Origin: Kingdonia uniflora
Taxonomy: Eukaryota > Streptophyta > Magnoliopsida > Ranunculales > Circaeasteraceae
NCBI GenBank assembly: GCA_014058105.1
Contig: JACGCM010000276.1
Coordinates: 1 to 64,000 of the forward strand
DNA length: 64,000 nt
Reading direction: 5' to 3'
Shown here: one piece after another, positions 59,043-64,000 of the stretch
Position numbering within the stretch: the stretch's first letter is position 1
Layout: each line of letters opens with the position of its first letter
Program-made: the position numbers and the translations under genes
The notes under the pieces: generated by a model
What the model was told of the DNA's origin: nothing
Seen by the model: only the letters and a program-made list of their open reading frames with translations
The model's database searches: none

Positions 59043-62000
59043 TCAAGACTTGAGGAGTGAAAGCATAGCATCAGCAGATTCTGGGCTGTCGTTATTCACA
59101 CTAGGTACGATGTTCTCAGGAGATATAAACTTAACAAACTCCTTCAGTTCTATAAAACTGGAATGTTCACTGTATGGAACTTCATACCTGGAAAATCCAA
59201 AACTAAAGTTAGAATGATTGGCTACTGATTTGAGCTTATGAGATGTTTCAGCAGATATATCAAATACAAGAATTGGCTATCACCTGATAATCGTACCCTG
59301 CTGACACCTTCTCCCTGGAGTCGTTTTCTTCCCTTTACCAAAAGTCCATCCGGAGGGGGAAAACGCAATAATTAGATTGAAGCGATTCTGGCCAACAAAC
59401 AAACCAGTAGACAAGTAATTAAATAAACTAAATAAAAGCTAGCATTTGGAGGTGAAAGATCTTCAAATTTTGCAGTAAGTGATCATGGCTTATATCCCTC
59501 AATTAGATATTACCAAAGTGAGGGTATTTTGACACTGTTAAGAATGAAGTATATATTATGAAAATCTTACTGAGTATTGGTTGGATATGTGTTTCATCCG
59601 CTTGAAGCTTGCTATCGTCCACATGGGGACAACATGAATGTGGCTCTCTTGTTCATTCAATGTAAGCCATTGCATATCTTCTTCGGGAAGCCCCAAACAT
59701 TCTAAAAGGCGCAGTTTTGGAGCACCAACGTATACTTTCTTACGCAGAAACCGAGCAACTTCCAAAAACAGCCTTTCTTTCCCTATTGGTTCATTGTGAA
59801 TACGTTTGTCTGAAAAAAAAAATAGAGAGAGAGAAGGAGAGGAAGACAACACGCGAGAGAGAGATTCTTACCGATTGTGTAGCTACCAATAAGAAAGAGA
59901 GTTCTGGGATTGAAAGCTTCGGCTTGGATGGCCTCAATAACAAACTGTATTACAGACTCCTGCTCAGGAAAGTCATACTGAAAAATCCACGAACGAACAG
60001 AGGTTAAACTTCAAAATTTTCGTTTTCATGTTATGTACATACATTATACGCGCAAGGGAGATAGAAAGCACAAGAAGAATGGAGCAGTAAAAAAAGTATA
60101 AACCACCAAACATCATAAAAATTGGCATGGGAAAAGGTCAAAATCCTTACGAACTATAGATGAATGTTTTCACTTACCTGAGGATTGCAGTACGTCGTAT
60201 CAAGAATTAGCGTCTGTATAGGACATGACTTCAATACAGAAACTTCTGTCATTTGCTTGCAAAATCGGAAATCTCCTGTGTGCAGAATCGCCTGAAGACA
60301 TAATGTAACTTAGGACCCATTTCAGATATAGGTAAAGACAAAAGTAAAAAAATGATTGATCAAGTGGGAGCACACCTTACCGTTAGGTGGTTCGAATAGT
60401 ATAATTATGGCACCGGGGCAATGGTTTGCATCCAAACATGTCACATCAACCCCCGCAATACTAATCTTCTGATTCAGGGGTAAGATTTCAAGTTTATCAA
60501 AGGGAATGCCAATCTTAGTATTTACGAGTCGTGCTGTAATTAAGGAACAATACACTTTCCCATGGCTGAAGCTCCTTGTAAGGCCCTGATAATCTGCACA
60601 AGGGGTTTGCCAATTAGAAGGAAACATAAAAGTAAAAGAAATAACAATATTATTAGAAGGTCTATTTTTTTTAAAAGAAATGAGATAAACTTCATCTATA
60701 TCCATAAAATTAATAGTTTTTAGCTGAAGAAAACCTTGCTCAACTTCGAACTTTCTATTTGGACGATTATATTTATTTTTTAAATCACCAAAAAGTGGAT
60801 GTGAATAGTAGAGTATAGAAATTACTTACGGTCCATATGAAAGTGAGTAAGAAACCAATGGGAACAATCTCCTCTTAAATAACGGAAAGCATCCTGTAAA
60901 TAAATAAAGGAAGAACTTATTTACAAGGAAATAGGTTACTGCTTATCTCAGAGCTAATAGCAATATTGAAAACCGGCCAAATAAAGGAAAAACAAGAACT
61001 TTCATCAATCAAGAGAAGGCGATAAAAGACCAGTACTATTACAGTCATATGACAAGAGCGTCATTAAAATAAACATAGTAAATTGTAACCACGGTTAATA
61101 ATATATTTATAAATATTCACTAAAAATGATAAGTAAAGATGGAAAAAGGTAAAATAAAATGTGTAATGCATGTGGGCAAATATAACACTGAAAATAGAAT
61201 AAGAAAACTTAAGGGGGCAAAATGCATCAGATTAAGATACACGAATGGGCAAAAAGAGGAAAAATGAATTTAGAAAAGGATGCTATACCACTTGAAAAGG
61301 AGTTCCTGGTATGCGGCACCACATAGGGGCGTCTCTGACCTTTCTATTCTTGACATGATTTCTTATAGGACCCTTTCTACGACCAGAGCCTAATTTGTTC
61401 CTTTCTGTCCCAGGTTGTGCTCTAGATGGCACAGAACCTTTATTCCTATCAACAACAGATGAACCTGGAAAATATTCTGTAATCAACTTATTTGCAGCTA
61501 GATTCTTGGTACCAACACAACTAACTTGTGGAACATCTCTATTTCTAGTATCTTCATTCTTGTTGGCTTTTTTAAGCTCATTAAGTGCATGTACAATCTT
61601 CTTTCTCGGTCCAAGAGCATCAACTCCAATGCTGAATAGATCCTGTGAATCATTTTTTCGATTAAGTAGGATTGTTTTGAATCAAAGATTAAAAGCTCGA
61701 ATTCAACATATATAGTGGTCAGCCATATATCAATATATCCTGGATATACTGAAATATCAGCTCATATATCACCTGCCTTAAGAAACTGACACTATGAGTA
61801 TTAATATACAAAATTGGCCAACATTAACATTGGAGCGATGTATAGGATAATATCTACTTCAACGGTTAAATTTCAATATATTGCAATCCACTCGCGATCT
61901 CAATACTGAATTAAATAAGCCTCCATGTGTCCAAGTTATAGAGCCAAATCAATATCATGAATTAAAGAACACAAACCTCTTCAGACAGCCATTGAAGTGT

Positions 62001-63345
62001 ATCCCAATCAACCTCTTCCCTAGTAAATACTTCTTCATATCTGGACAGGCCAAGACCCCTTAGCCACTCAAGAACAGGAAAGACGTCGACAACTTGATGA
62101 GGGGGAGCAGGTTTATTTGCGATTGGATCAATAACCTGAATATCCACCCAATCACATTAAATTTTTTACATACTGAGCTTCAATAAAGATTATTAATAAA
62201 AAATGACAAGGATATTTTATAAATAAATTCGGAACAAAAATGCACATGACACTACCAAAATATACACATTGGAAAAATTCTACAGCGAAAAAGTTTAAAG
62301 CACCCCGCCAACAGGATAGAAATAAGAAGATTTGAATTACCTATTGAACATTAAGGCTTTCATAGGACATGGAATATACATCAAGGCTAAGAAATCATTT
62401 AATATTAACATATCTTAGAGCGAAAGTCACAAAGCTTTATGGATTACAGTGAAATGCATCTGCCTTATGAACAACATTAGTTGTATCTAAATAGTGGTAT
62501 ATAAATATATCCGGGTTAATATATCATAACATATCTATCTATCATGCTATTTTGCAATAGCCCAATTAAGCAAGTGAAATAACTAAAATGGGAAAATTAA
62601 AAGCAGTCACCTTTTGAACGTCATCTCTATCAAGACAATCATTGGTATGGGAGTGTCGTTGTTCCTCGCTTAGACCCGAAATATCCACCCCACATAAGGG
62701 GCACTCGACCAACCCACTTCCTTCGTAATTTTCATCAACATTCAAATTTTCTCGCTCCCCCACTTCCGAACACAAATCCATCAACACATTAAGTTGAATA
62801 CCTGCCTCAAAATCCACTAAACTGCCACTATCCAAGACACTGGAGCTCTTCCTCGACGCTATTAACCTTGACTCAATCGAATTCGATAAGTAACCCTTCT
62901 CGAACTCAAACCCCTCCTTCGTCTTTAAAGACTCAACTTTTCTCTTCGTTTCCTGAATTTCTTCAGAAACCGCCATTGTTTCCAATTCACCTCCCAACGC
63001 CTCGTCGAACGTAGAAGAAACACCATCCAAAGCACACCCACTTTGAACCCTAGAGCTACATTCTGCGGTGAGTGCCACAAATGTGGATTGAGATAACAAC
63101 TCAAAAGAACCAACATTTTCTTTTCCAGCGCAGATCGAGCGCTTCGGTTTCTTCGATGATGAGCGAGAGCGGTTACTAATGGGTTTAAGAGGCTGTTGAG
63201 AGAAGGGTTTAGGGTTTTTGATGGATTTATCTAGTGAAGAGAGAATGAGGGTTTGGGTGAAAGAGTGATTAGGGTTTTGGAAATCGTCATCATCATCGTC
63301 GTCGAATTCAAATTGGAGTAATTTGGATTTGTGATTTTGGGGCAT
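59043..63345 (-). CDS. SNM1: SNM1-type DNA cross-link repair nuclease (metallo-beta-lactamase/beta-CASP)
   Basis: Predicted 5'-exonuclease of the SNM1/PSO2 (DCLRE1A) family, which acts in interstrand cross-link and oxidative damage repair in the nucleus. Ten exons on the minus strand: 62611-63345, 61977-62135, 61289-61642, 60830-60893, 60376-60593, 60178-60291, 59872-59977, 59571-59782, 59284-59387, 59043-59187. All GT-AG and in phase; 736 aa, near the ~720 aa of Arabidopsis SNM1. A UBZ4 zinc finger has C215, C218, H233, C237. A SAM-like segment follows ([18 protein letters not shown], about 265-298), then a basic linker. The metallo-beta-lactamase part shows THFHMDH (432-438), DANHCPG (492-498) and HTGDFRF with D517. 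The beta-CASP part has SYTIGKER and the C-terminal YSEHSS. The acidic N-terminus (FDDDDDDDF) is low complexity. Confidence 0.94.
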
Positions 63346-64000
63346 TTTTATGAATCAGTGATTTGGGATAAATTTCAAATAATGGCTCTCTTTGTTGAAA
63401 TGGAGGGAGAAAGAGACCTTTGTATTTTTAGTTGTTTAACAAAAACAACTAAAAATTTGAAAAGGAACAACGAGGTCAGTTCGTTGTATTTGAAAAGAGA
63501 GTATATGCACTGTTTTAGCCTAGAATAGCTTCAACATTGGAAGCACATATCATGGTTCCTTTCGACACCATCTTCGCTTATTTCACCGCACTAAGGTAAT
63601 ATAGGGCAAATAAGAGTATCTCCTAAAGTACCTCAATTAGTTGGGTGAAAAAAAAAAAAAATTCAACTGAGTGAGGTTTAATTTCATCTTAGTTGTTTTT
63701 TTTAACAGACGCCTAAATATTTTTTTTAATAGGAGTATCTACTAAAGTATCTGACCCAGTTGGGTGAAAAAAATCAAAATCCGACTGAGTAAAGTCCAAT
63801 TTCATCTTAGTTTTTTTATTTTACAGTGGCTCCTAACTGTTAGGCGCCCGATTTGATTTAAAAACAAAAAATAATTGAGCGCCTAAACCTTAGGCGCCCG
63901 ATTAGAAAACAGACAGACGCCCAACACTTGGGCAAGACGTAAAAAGCCAAGGTTGCACCTTAAAAAGCAAGGCTCATCCTTGTTTTGTTTTTTGAGAAAA
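63346..64000. repeat. SNM1 upstream region and repeat-rich right edge
   Basis: Promoter side of SNM1, then a direct repeat: agtatctcctaaagtacctc...tttcatcttagttgtttt from about 63615 and agtatctactaaagtatctg...tttcatcttagttttttt from about 63734, period ~119 bp. From 63838 there is a cluster of taggcgcccgatt words (63841 and 63890). This looks like the edge of an unrecognised repetitive element running off the window. Confidence 0.5.

Noticed and set aside
1..64000. tRNA, rRNA or snRNA genes
   Set aside because: No cloverleaf with both internal promoter boxes or rRNA core words seen; the only B-box-like word is in the SINE-like element at 50565.

Overview
The window is nuclear DNA of a flowering plant, most likely a eudicot that I cannot name to species. 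The evidence is multi-exon GT-AG genes, chloroplast transit peptides, plant-only families (plastid CPN20, FLU, PORR, DREB-type ERF, GH35 beta-galactosidase with a C-terminal lectin domain, UBP1-type RRM protein), plant retroelement remnants and a long AT-rich satellite. There are no bacterial operons, phage genes or CRISPR arrays. Exon boundaries below were read by hand from GT-AG sites, reading frame and family similarity; no alignment was run.

Layout. 1-14400: one edge of a satellite array with a basic unit of about 373 bp (two ~170 bp half-units plus a ~37 bp partial unit), with higher-order periods of about 1.87 kb on the right. 15485-18127 (-): plastid co-chaperonin CPN20, with a retroelement RNase H relic in its last intron. 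18850-20530: a decayed receptor-kinase fragment (-) and the 3' part of a dead LINE (+). 21034-22359 (-): intronless PORR organelle RNA-binding protein. 22895-25045: a diverged direct duplication, one copy of which carries a MITE-like insert. 25181-28520: two head-to-head ERF genes with duplicated promoter DNA between them.

28716-43986 (-): a tandem array of three beta-galactosidase loci. The copy at 40301-43986 is complete (823 aa predicted). The middle copy, 31463-38727, is also open end to end (826 aa) but has unusual substitutions, extra introns and a tandem TRIM retroelement in intron 6. The third copy (28716-30085) has collapsed to exon scraps. The DNA between copies is duplicated too, and the collapsed copy keeps the TRIM's empty target site, so the events can be ordered.

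44000-64000: a possible hAT-like relic; FLU (+), the repressor of tetrapyrrole synthesis; an intronless plastid amidophosphoribosyltransferase (+), first step of purine synthesis; an intergenic stretch with an old duplication, a SINE-like element and a clear MITE; UBP1-type three-RRM protein (-); a LINE fragment (+); SNM1-type DNA cross-link repair nuclease (-); and a repeat-rich right edge. The genes are functionally unrelated neighbours apart from the ERF pair and the beta-galactosidase array. I found no undescribed multi-gene system. The most unusual features are the TRIM array with its empty-site control, the beta-galactosidase array with its possible alternative first exon, and the uneven indel load of the satellite.
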